Under the pieces are notes generated by a model. That model was given only the letters and a program-made list of their open reading frames with translations. It ran no database searches and was not told the origin of the DNA. Shown here in pieces: positions 21,994 through 32,029 of a stretch of DNA of 64,000 bases. The stretch is taken from the NCBI GenBank assembly GCA_964020085.1, contig OZ026597.1, positions 3,930,394 through 3,994,393 on the forward strand, given 5' to 3'. Positions within the stretch are counted from its first letter, which is position 1. The number at the start of each line of letters is the position of its first letter. The position numbers were made by a program, and so were the translations under genes. The stretch comes from Micromussa lordhowensis. Lineage: Eukaryota; Cnidaria; Anthozoa; Scleractinia; Lobophylliidae.

Positions 21994-24596
21994 ATGGCGG
22001 CCACGAGTGGAGAAGTGGTATTCAGAGCTGGCGAGGTAAGATGTGACGGCTTTTATAACAGATTTTAACAGATTTTAACCTCATACAGATAATCGTACAT
22101 CTTGTGTTTAATTACAGCTTGTTTTAATTTATTTACTTTGCGATTTTGTAGCGTAAACTCATGTTTTAAACCTCGTTCTTCAAAGCACACCAACACATGT
22201 AAATGAAGTGGCCGGGTATTCTGAAGTCGGAAGATTTAACAACTTACTTGGAAGACTGGGAGATTTACTCTGTATCCAGGGATACCACCAGATAATAAGG
22301 GGATTTGGCATACATGATATGGTGTTTTTATGTTACCAAATTCCGAGAACTACATGTAATATTGAAGAGTGCATGCCAAACAGCTTGGAGAATTGAATTT
22401 TCAATCTCTAGACTTAATTATACTGTCTCATTCTCTAGAATAGTGACACTTCAGACATCTGGGATGACACTGCCCTGATAGAAGCATATGATCAAGCAAT
22501 AAGTGCTATAAAGGTACAGTAATTTGTAGTTCTCTTAGCTGTTTTATGACCAAGTTTTTGTAAATAATTTATGCTTTCTTATTGCAAGCATCTTGAGCAG
22601 TAGGTCTTCTAAGGTTTATTTTCTGTTAAACTGTCACATATTACAATTTAAAATTTAGTATACAGTGTATTTGTTTGTTTCCATGGTGCGATTGTCTGTT
22701 TGAGGATAGTAATGATACCCTTTCAGAACTACCCTTGCCCAGATGATCACACTAAATAAATGGTTGATTCTCCCAAGTTCAGAACATTTTCTATAATTAT
22801 TACACAGGTTCCACTCAAAGTTCAAGTAATAAGTACAAAAAGTATTTACTAAAAATCTACTCATAGCATGGTTACCTTTAAAAAAACATCTCACTTTAAT
22901 TCATTTCTCTAAGTGGTCCTGAAATTAAATTCTCAAGCATTCTGGAGAAAGCTAATGAATCACAGACTTTTCTTGAATAAAAAATTTGCACCAACAGTAT
23001 ATTTCACTCAGTTGATACTCAGAATTAGTTACCTTCCTGTGCAATAATAAGAAATTTTCTCTAACTTGTTTTTTTTTATCACCTGATTTATAAACCAGAA
23101 TGGAGGGAAAAATAACAGCACAAAGAGCAAGACCAGTGGCAAAAGCAGGTATGAATATACAGAGTTTTTAGAGCATTTTGTAGGCATTCTATGTATCAAT
23201 GTTTTTGGACTGTAGATGTCTTAAGGAAGGGACTCACTCGTGACTCACTTTGGTTTTGGGTGAATCCTTAAAGTGCCCCTGTGACAAAAAATAAATTATT
23301 TTTTCCTTTGGATTTCAAAACTATGTTAACTAAACACTAAGTGACCCAAGTTTTCATCCTTGATTTAAAAAAGGCACCTGTTTATTTCCTATTTAATGAT
23401 CCGCCATTACTAAATTTAAGTTCTTGAGAGAGCTGGATCGAGGAGAAAATGACGTCAAAGGCTCACTAGTTTAAGAATGCAATGCGTGTGTATGCTGCAA
23501 AATTAATATGCAGCACGGGAGTTTTGGGCTTTCACACTTTTTAACTCGCACTTTGCATACATAATAAGCTGCGTTCATACGCTGAAATTTTAAGCTGGTG
23601 AGCCTTTGACATCACTTTTCCCGGATCCAACCCTCTGAGGTCAAATTGGTCAGGTTTTAACGTGAGTGATGGCGGATCGTGAAATCCAAAACTTACACTC
23701 GAAGTAAACAGCCTTTGGATAAAAATGAAAGGTCAGAATTTTGCCAGTCAAGTGTTAAGCAGACACACTTTATGAATCTCAAGAAAAAAAGGAAGTGATT
23801 TTTTTTTATCACAGGGGCACTTAAACGCATGATACACTGATTGTTATCGTGGACATGCTGTCATGCTGTGATTTTGCCATACAAATTTATTGCCTTCTTT
23901 TATCAGGAAACAACAATCGACCAAGAAGAAAGATAAAAAGAAAGCAACAGAACAGGGACAAGAGGCAATGGTATTTATTTGACAAGTAGAGAGTTTCTTT
24001 TCTACATTTCTAAAATATTGTGAAAATTTGGGACAACATGAAATCTCGTCTCTGCTTATTTAACAAAGAAGAAATACAAAGATAGTCTGCCCTTGGGCCT
24101 AGTGGCCTTATCTCCAGTTCCTTTAATGCACAGATCAGGAGTTTTTCTAACATGTATCCCCTGGATGGGCGTACATCGCAGGGCTACCCTTAGCAGTTAA
24201 TCCACTCGTACCTGTATCTGGCTGGAGAGAGATACTGTGAGAGTAAAGTATCTTGTCCAAGAACACAAGTAGTAGTAGTCTTTAATGAGGATGCCAATGT
24301 CACGAAGTGGTTTACAGAAGGGTCCTCAAAAGAATACTAAAATTAAATCAAGAACAAGCTAAACATACAAAAAAAAAAGATTAAAAGAATATATATACAA
24401 TTTTTAAGATCATTAAGTAAAAAATATAACTAGCTAAAAATACAATGTAAAAGATAAAAAGACTAAACAAAGGGTAAAAAGATAAGAATGTCGTTAAGAA
24501 TCAAAGAGAACTTTGGACAGGCCACACAATGCTTGAAATGAGAATCCTTTGGCAGGTCTCTATCCCAGGCTGTCAATTCCAGGCTTCAATTCACTA

Positions 24597-24664
<68 letters not shown>

Positions 24665-27600
24665 AAATCGTTATACAGGAGGCCGCTGTCACTCGAAGGT
24701 GGTTTTCAAGCGAGTCCTGTCAAAGTTAGCAAACTAAAAAAAAAAAGAATAAAAAGTAAAAAAGGATTAAGAACATCTAAAAGTAAAACTTCATGTCTCA
24801 TAAATTCTTTAGTGATCACAATAAACGATGTAACATGTTTTTAAAAATCCCAACAGACTTGCTGCTCCTGATATCTAAAGGAATCTCATTCCATTCCTTA
24901 AATAAAAAGTATGAAGAACGTAATTGACCTTTGCCGCACTGAGACCTATTAATTCTCAAATCGTTGGCATGGCGCGTTTGGTAATTGTGAACTGACAAAT
25001 TAGACCACTCACCATTAGACCAGAGTGCCCCTTATGAACATGAATGGAACAGTTACTATAATAAAAGGAATAAAAACAGCTTAGACAGGTGTGAACAACT
25101 GAAAAATATTCACACCAAAAGACACAAAATCAATGGAGTTAATAAGGTTTTCATTGATCTTTTCAGTGGCGAGTTGGTGATAATTGCCGAGCACTGTACT
25201 CTGAAGATGAGCTTATTTATGATGCTGTCATTATTTCACTGAATGCAAGTTCCAACTCTTGTGTAGTGAGGTTCTGTGGCTATGGCAATAAGGAAGAACA
25301 AAGCTTAGATGATCTTTTACCACCTTTATCTAAAAAAGATGGCAAGTCTCCCAGACATAATGGAAACCAGTCGGGCTGGGCTGCATCTCCCGAACATCAG
25401 GTAATTTTAAGCACTAAATTGCAACAACAGGAATTTTTGGCTTATGAAAGTTCCCAATAGCGACCTTATATATGACAAGGCACAATTTCAAAATGGTGAC
25501 AAACGGTAACAGGGTTTCCAGAAAATTTGGAAATTGTTGAATTCTTGAGAAGTCAACCATTCAAATTCCAAGAGGAAAATCAAATGACATTAAAATTCTT
25601 GGTAATAAATTTCTGAAAAAAATTATAATTATATATACCTTGCGAGGTTGTCCTCTTTTCTGACAATTCAGCAAAATGTAGTTCCATTCGTCTGTGGAAA
25701 TTTTGGAAATTCAAACCAGACTTTTTCATTGAATGGAAAGCAGTATCCTACAGAGCTTGGCGTTGCGACTGCTAGGGTCGCCAATGCGAGCAATATTTTT
25801 CACTGGTGAGTCACTTTTCACTGATTGAAATACTTTTGTTGGTAACTAAATCGGAAAACTTAGGGGCCAGCTGGCCCCAAAGCTTTTTCCTGAAAGTCGA
25901 GCCCTGCCCTATGTTGTTGTGAGGTCTTCCACTAGTGGAATAGACCTTCAACAACTCCCAAATTAACAGCCAGACACATCTAGCAATTACAAATCTGCAA
26001 TACTGGGACGTGTTTCTATTCAGATCAAGCTGAGGGCAAAAGTTCGTGAAAAATGGAACATTTATTTTGTAACTTTTAAGTGCGTTGAGATACATCCAAC
26101 TCTTAAGGCCTAGAAATTTATTTACATTTATTGAAAGTCAACATTTTCACATCTCGATATCTTTGTTTTGAACTCTACATCTGGGCTGAGTTGTTCAAAG
26201 TTTACCTGGACAATGCTAACCCAGGATTCCAAGTTAACCGATGTATTAATTTTCTTTGTAGAAAATTGTTTTTCACTTCTTATGTTTTGTGCAATTTGAG
26301 ATTACCCAAGCTCAAAACTGAAGAACAAACAATACAAACAGAAAAACTCCCAAAACTGAAACAGAACTTATTGCTAATCCTGGGTTAACTTGATCAGGCT
26401 TTGAACAACCTGGCCCTGGACTACAGTCTGTGGCAAGGGTTAATTTACTATTTTGAGACAAATTTAATTTGTAGTTCTTACAACAAAATCTATTATTAAT
26501 ATATAATGTTTTTTACTTAGAGGAGTGGCGATAATGATATGGATTGGACTTCAGGAGCTCAGTCGCCAATCAGATGGCAGGTCAGCGACTTGTGCCTCGC
26601 CCCCGAACAGCCAAGTCAGCACCTCCATGAGGCAGTCATCAACTCATTTCCGACACCATACACGTGTAAGGTCACTTTCCTCAGATCCAGGCAGAGGTTA
26701 GATTGTAATAAATCTAAATATTTAAGATAAGGTTAGAGGTTAGTGAAGAACAGTTTTCATTTGAGCAGGGGTTTCAATAAAAGCTTGTTAGCAAGTAGAT
26801 CTATGCGCTTGTGATGCGCTAAGTAGCTGACAGTGGTTGATTTACAATGGGCTACATATAAAATGATCATGAAATAAATGTGTACAACTTTTCTATTTCT
26901 TAAACACTACAGAAAGATAATACCCAAGTATGCATTTGTCCACTGATCTATATGTGCATGTAATAGCAGAATCTTTGTTTACAATATTTGCCTCATTAGT
27001 ATATTAAGCGATACAGTTTCTGATGGAGCTACAGAAACATTAGTTCTGAATGTTGAAAGAGCACAGCATGATTAACTGTCCCAAGGAATCTGAGCCAAAT
27101 GCATTGAATACTGTTTTTGCAACACAGTTTTAAAAGCTCAAAAGTTTAACAAAGAATGTCTGATTGAGGAACGTGTGCGCACTAACAATAGTAGATACCG
27201 TCCTTAACATGAACTTTTTGTATTGTTTGTTCTCAGACAAGATGTTGATGTGTCAGCATTGAAGCCTTCACGGCCATCTCGTCAACATCGACATCATCCT
27301 CATCACCATCATCCTTACACCTCTGATCAAAGACACCTTACATCAGGATTTCAGTTTCCTAGCTATCCATTTCCTTCTAGCTATCAGTCTTCTGTACGTA
27401 ATGCAGTTTTATTTCTTATTAGCTAAGGAGTGAATTTTCTTGCAGTACATTCTTCAGAAGACACTAACGCGTACTGGTTTTCTTATTTTCCAGATGAATC
27501 CCTTTCCACCCCCACCTCCTCCACCCATGCCACCAACACTTCTTCCACAACACTGGTCAATACCAAACTCATCTGGATTTCAACCCCCAGCCACTACAAG

Positions 27601-28907
27601 CACTGTAAGTAACCTGGTTAAGCTGTTTATCTATTTTACATGTACAAGAGATGCCAATCCTTGAAAACAATGAAATGTTTAGTCATGAGACCTTACAGGA
27701 TTGGAGGAAGAAAATTCTACTCGTAACCACTGAATATTGTTGTAGAACAAGTGGCTAGGTGGGTTACTAGGTTGTTGAAAAATTTATACTGTGGTCAACT
27801 TTTATTCCTGGGTTAGCATTAACCGACTTCCGAGCAACCTCACCCTGACCATTAAATTAAGGCTACTGTGTCCTCGACACAAGTTCCTTCTCATGTTGAA
27901 TTTGGTATTCTCTCCTCCAAGAATTTAAAATCACAATGTTGGAACATGTGCATGCTTAATAGGTAAATTTTTTTGTCAGCAGTTTCCATTTGCGCCTATG
28001 CCACCGCCCCCAGCTCCAGTAAACAGCAATGATGTTTCTCATGATAGCGATGCATTAGCAAGCATGTTAATGGCTTGGTATTTGAGTGGCTACCATACAG
28101 GCTATTACCAAGTGAGTGATGATGTGTTCAAGCTGTATGCAGTAGCTTATAATGCTTACCTTCAAAAGGTTATAACAGATACATATACATAGAGATACAT
28201 GTAGATCTCTCACAGGCCCTTGCTTGAGTTCCATGTGATGGCGTAAGACTTCAGAGATCTCATGTGTGTCACTGCTGAGCCATAGCACAAATTTTCAGTC
28301 TGGCAAATTCAAACATTGTACCATTTGCGATTTTAATTTTCTTACAATCATTGAGTTTTACTGAAAGAAAATGGTTTCCCTAAACCATGTTTCTCCTCTT
28401 GTGAAGATGAATTCCTATAATTATTTCTAGGACCAATATTGCCAATGTGAAAATGCTGCATATTTAACATTTCACTGCTCATGAAGCTTCAATGGCATTA
28501 CTGCTGCCGTTGTAGATTACTTACTCATGTGTGTCTGATTGCATAGTAGTCTATCTGGTACTAGATAGTGACCTGTGATTGTACAACCTTATCTGAATAT
28601 TGTCACTATTGTGTGATTGCAACTTGTTTACCACTGATTGGGAATTTGTATGATACCGTTATTGTAGCATCACTAGTTAAACAATGGCAGTAGTCACCCT
28701 TCAAAGTATAGCTGTTAGAAAGGTGCTGGAAACTGTTGCTAGCCTCCTTAAATAAGTACTATTTTATATGCCTCGGGTGTTTCCTGTGTCTTGCAGGCAA
28801 TGCAAAATCTTCGTCATGGACCCAGCACAGCATCTAATGAAGCTCAAGTATCTACAACAGACACAGATGCTAGCAAACAAGACTCAGCTAAGCTGCCCAC
28901 AACATAA
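21994..28907 (+). CDS. SMN1: Survival motor neuron protein (SMN)
   Basis: Core of the SMN-Gemin complex that loads Sm proteins onto snRNAs. Ten exons in phase: 21994-22035, 22439-22513, 23099-23148, 23907-23970, 25167-25400, 26521-26696, 27237-27393, 27494-27604, 27980-28111 and 28797-28907, about 383 residues. Order of domains: Gemin2-binding helix [17 protein letters not shown] (residues 16-35), a Lys-rich stretch (40-77), a Tudor domain from WRVGDN to GYGNKEEQ (78-125), His-rich then proline-rich runs ([12 protein letters not shown]), and the YG box [11 protein letters not shown] (336-346). The Tudor aromatic cage positions read Tyr88, Tyr95, Phe113, Tyr116 and Asn118. The donor of exon 6 is the least certain: the earlier GT at 26581 would break the phase, whereas 26697 keeps it. 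Exon 9 has a CAGCAG acceptor. Confidence 0.95.
23272..23821. mobile_element. 550-bp TIR element with TAA target duplication (SMN intron 3)
   Basis: The ends 'agtgcccctgtgacaaaaa' and 'tttttatcacaggggcact' are inverted, and both sides carry TAA (23269-23271 and 23822-23824). TAA/TTA duplications are typical of PIF/Harbinger-type insertions (family knowledge). No transposase frame remains. Confidence 0.78.
24090..24275 (-). mobile_element. SINE copy, tRNA-like end missing (SMN intron 4)
   Basis: On the minus strand it reads 'gttcttggacaagatac', 'cacagtatctctctccagcc', 'agggtagccctgcgatgtac' and 'catccaggggatacatg', the conserved core of the family listed at 58970 and 54020. Confidence 0.6.
24594..24664. 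repeat. (TTA)n microsatellite
   Basis: More than 20 uninterrupted triplets in SMN intron 4. The polytyrosine frame across it is an artefact. Confidence 0.97.
24816..25025 (-). mobile_element. Non-LTR retrotransposon C-terminal relic
   Basis: The minus strand reads [20 protein letters not shown], then [20 protein letters not shown]. This is the conserved tail of jockey/CR1-like ORF2 proteins ('YnTRh...L..p........S....a...WN.LP..ir...s...Fk..lk'). There is no RT domain. It is truncated and antisense to SMN. Confidence 0.68.
26182..26416. mobile_element. Foldback MITE (GTTGTTCAAAG family), SMN intron 5
   Basis: 'gggctgagttgttcaaag' at the left is mirrored by 'ctttgaacaacctggccc' at the right. 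The inner blocks 'gctaacccagg' and 'cctgggttaac' are also inverted. Related to 46786-47007. Confidence 0.75.
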
Positions 28908-28968
28908 ATAACCAAATGCTGGCATTATTGATTGTTATTGCATTTTTGTCATTTCATAGCATGTAAAC

Positions 28969-28974
28969 ATTAAA
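28969..28974 (+). promoter_or_regulatory. Variant polyadenylation signal ATTAAA
   Basis: Located 62 bp after the SMN stop. It is the commonest variant hexamer; use is inferred from position. Confidence 0.45.
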
Positions 28975-30108
28975 ATTTTCCAAGTAAACGCTTGAGACAC
29001 TTTCTTGTTTTAGTGATGTCTCCAAAATAGTAAAGAGCAGTTTTCAATTATTGAATGTTGTGAAACCAAAAACTAAAGTAATCACTCATGCCAATCACAA
29101 AAGAGGTACTAGAGAATCCATTTAACCAATCAACACTCCTAGCTTAAGTGAAGTGTGGGAAAACATGCATGACATGGTTGCCACAGATATCAATTTTCAA
29201 AATTCCCTGATAAAAATAGCATTTCCCTGACCAAAGAAAAATACAAAATGTCAGATTTAGTAGTAGCTTCTAGCATCAACTTACAGCCATCCTTTCTAGT
29301 TGAGATCACAGTGACCGCAAATTCAATTTCCCGGACTTTTCTTCAAAATGTCAATTTTTCCTGACTCAAAGTAAAATTCCCCGTCTTTTCCCTGACCTTG
29401 AAGAATTTTTCCCCTGGTCATTTCCTGACTTGTGGTCTAAGGTGCGGGATTGCAGAAAAACACCTTGCATCTCATTTGCACCTCATTAAAAAACGAAAGA
29501 GCTCATTGTATGATGCCTCGTTCTTTTGAAAACTGAATTAATTTTCCGCAATATCGCACCTCACTCGACTTGTGGCAACCATGTGTGAGCTATTGGTTTT
29601 GCGTTTAGTTCTGATCCAATGACAAAGCTGTCGGAATTTTTTAAGCTAATTGCATAGCATTGTAACACAAAACAAACTGCAAATGTGAATTACTTTTGAT
29701 ACTCAAGTCAAAATGGCTCTGATGTGACAGACTTGCAAAGCTGCGATGGGAACCAGAGACCTTGCAAGTTACCAGATGTAATAGAAATCACCGAAATAAT
29801 TATGGGGAGAACAAGCCGTTGGGAATGTGGATGGGGTGGGGAGTAAATTACCCAATCAACCTCTCCCAGGTTGATGTTCTTTTGCCCCAATGACTTGCAT
29901 CATTAATATGTACATGTAACAGTTTTTTCAACTTGATTATGTTTATTTTGTGATCATTTCCATGCATATAATAGGTAATACAAAACAGAAGGTTTTTACT
30001 CGTTTGCAGACAAACACTCTTTTGAAAGATCAGATACTCAAAGTGATTTTGCAAGACCTTTGGCTATGCATAGTTTCTACCTACATGTAATTTGCCTCGG
30101 GGTTAGTT

Positions 30109-30170
30109 AACCTGCAATCAGGTGCCGTTTTGTTTTTGGGGTCCCCCAAAAAGAACGTCTGATTGCAGGG
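30109..30170. repeat. Short hairpin, CCTGCAATCAG arms
   Basis: 'acctgcaatcagg' and 'ctgattgcaggg' are inverted, with inner 'gccgttttg' and 'ccaaaaagaacg' also partly pairing. Confidence 0.7.
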
Positions 30171-30413
30171 TAGGGGTTATTCAAGCATGCAAGCAGACAC
30201 AAAACATTTCCTTGCACAAGAACATCCCCTCATGTGAGGTGATAGTTGTACCCATTTGTACACTTGCCCACTCCACCCTGAGACCTGAGAAAGAAGAGGA
30301 ACTTCTTGTGGTCTTGTAAGACCATGGCTTTCGTGCTTTTGTGCTTCATGGCTTTTGTGATTCGTGCTTCAATTTTGACAAGGCATAATCCTGCTATGGT
30401 CATATTATGATGA

Positions 30414-31898
30414 CTATTCAAGGTTTGCAGAACCTAGTACAGTGGATAATGCTTTGGCATACGCTTTAGGATTCTTGTAGAATACACAATTGTTAGCACA
30501 GGTATCAGGATTTGTATCCCAGATTGTTGGCCCACAAGAGCATAGCGGGGGAAGAACAATGTTTCTGTTAAGCACCTTCTCCTTCAAATTGGCCCGTAAA
30601 GCTTCTATGTACCTTTCTGTCTCCCTCTCTTTTTGCAGTTTCTTGTGCTGTTTTGCCAGATCTACTTCATGTTTCTTTTCTTTGCGAGCTCTGAGAAATG
30701 ACTCCTCCTCTTTTCTAACCCTATGCATTTTTAGTTTGTCAATTTGTCGTTGCTCTATCTCAAGGCGTTCCACTTCTTTCTGGACTTTCAGATTTTCCAT
30801 TCTTTTACGGTGTTGTTTCATTCGAATGTTCTCTCTAACCTGCTCTCGTTCGATATCCATAAACAACCTTCTGTACACAGCAACTTGAGATTTTGCACGA
30901 GCTTTCTTTTCCTCCAACAATTTAGAAGGTTGCAGGAGAACTTCCACACTACTTTTGGCCGTTTTCATTTCCTGGGGATCACAAGCTTGCTTCTGCAGGC
31001 TATCAGTATTCCAATCAGTATTTATAATTTCTTCATTTTCATCGCCTTCAAAGTGGACGCGTTTGTCTGGGTGTGATGTTGATCTTCGGTCTTCTTTTGA
31101 AGGGAAATCACTTTCGGAAATCCAATGTGCGTGATCAAAACTCTGATCTTTAATAGCATTTTCACCAATCCAGTAATCATTTCCCGAATCAAGCTTTGCA
31201 AGTTGTTCTTGCGGCTTTCCGATTTCAGATCTTTGCCTTGATATAGCGTGATCTCTTGTTGGCGAAGTTCGCCACAAACCGCCAGGAAGCTGTTTACTCA
31301 AATCTTCAACTTCTGCTCCAAGACTCTTCGAGCTAAGAACATTCCTAGCATGTTTGGAGCAATTTCGGATCTTTTTAGCGTGTTCTTCTAGCAAATGACT
31401 CGCAGCATCCACTGCTGAGTAATCTCTGGTGGCGCTTCGCTGAATTTTTAGCTCGGAATCATCACGATAGACACAATTATCACGTCTGACAGTGCTTGGT
31501 AAGTACGAGCTTTGCTGCACAACATTTCGTACAACTTCAAAAGCTTCTACGAACGTGCCATGCTGTTCCTCTCGTTTCATTTGCTCAAGATTTCTAACTC
31601 TTGCTTTCACCTCTTGTTGGAATTCTCTTAGCTTTTCTTCCTTTTCTTGAATAATTCTTTTCAGCCGAAGTTCTTCCTCACGGGCGCCATGGTCGAGTGC
31701 AACCGGTCCACGATGGGGCTCTACCCAAGCCGAAAATGGCAAGATTGCAGAAGATCGATGCTCAAGTTGACCCTTTGATCGAGTTCTTTGTGCTGGCTTC
31801 TTCTTTGCCCGTTGTTCTGGTGTTATTGGGTTGTTTTGGGGCATTTTAAACTCGATCGAAGCTGCCATCACGTTTGTAACCGTTTTTAAACTTTTCAA
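30414..31898 (-). CDS. CCDC15: Coiled-coil domain-containing protein 15
   Basis: One uninterrupted frame of 494 residues. CCDC15 is a centriole-associated coiled-coil protein in vertebrates (family knowledge). The C-terminus is diagnostic: RRLFMDIEREQVRENIR, ERYIEALRANLKEK, then LPPLCSCGPTIWDTNPDTC and ANNCVFYKNPKAY, closely matching the end of the vertebrate protein. Charged helical heptads occupy about 80-120 and 330-440. The human protein is about twice as long, so this is a short form. An inner ATG at 31868 (MAASIEF) may be the true start; the first in-frame ATG is at 31898. It has no introns although every other complete gene here is split. Head to head with the SDR gene. Confidence 0.85.
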   Translation of the reverse strand: MKSLKTVTNVMAASIEFKMPQNNPITPEQRAKKKPAQRTRSKGQLEHRSSAILPFSAWVEPHRGPVALDHGAREEELRLKRIIQEKEEKLREFQQEVKARVRNLEQMKREEQHGTFVEAFEVVRNVVQQSSYLPSTVRRDNCVYRDDSELKIQRSATRDYSAVDAASHLLEEHAKKIRNCSKHARNVLSSKSLGAEVEDLSKQLPGGLWRTSPTRDHAISRQRSEIGKPQEQLAKLDSGNDYWIGENAIKDQSFDHAHWISESDFPSKEDRRSTSHPDKRVHFEGDENEEIINTDWNTDSLQKQACDPQEMKTAKSSVEVLLQPSKLLEEKKARAKSQVAVYRRLFMDIEREQVRENIRMKQHRKRMENLKVQKEVERLEIEQRQIDKLKMHRVRKEEESFLRARKEKKHEVDLAKQHKKLQKERETERYIEALRANLKEKVLNRNIVLPPLCSCGPTIWDTNPDTCANNCVFYKNPKAYAKALSTVLGSANLE

Positions 31899-32025
31899 AC
31901 AATTTTCAGCAATTCGTGGTCAGCGGCTCATTTAGAAAGTTTTCTCGTCATGTAATCGTTAATGAATAGACTTCGCTGGTCTCATACCCAGTTTTTTCGC
32001 ATCGATCGATGGCCGAGTGTCTTTC
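31899..32025. promoter_or_regulatory. Divergent promoter, CCDC15 / SDR gene
   Basis: 127 bp between opposed start codons. Contains 'catcgatcgatggccg'. Promoter role is inferred from the arrangement. Confidence 0.5.
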
Positions 32026-32029
32026 ATGA
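32009..32029 (+). other. Six-codon upstream ORF overlapping the SDR start
   Basis: ATG at 32009 reads six codons to a TGA at 32027-32029, which overlaps the SDR start codons ATGATG (32026-32031). If the mRNA starts upstream of 32009, ribosomes would meet this first. Confidence 0.5.

Larger units (their letters stand above)
28908..30413. other. Convergent intergenic region, SMN/CCDC15
   Basis: Holds a repeat rich in 'ttccctgac' blocks (29205-29430, related to 34880-35030), and a small hairpin at 30109-30170. I see no exon. Confidence 0.6.

Noticed and set aside
24529..24729. Polytyrosine protein
   Set aside because: Translation of the (TTA)n microsatellite.
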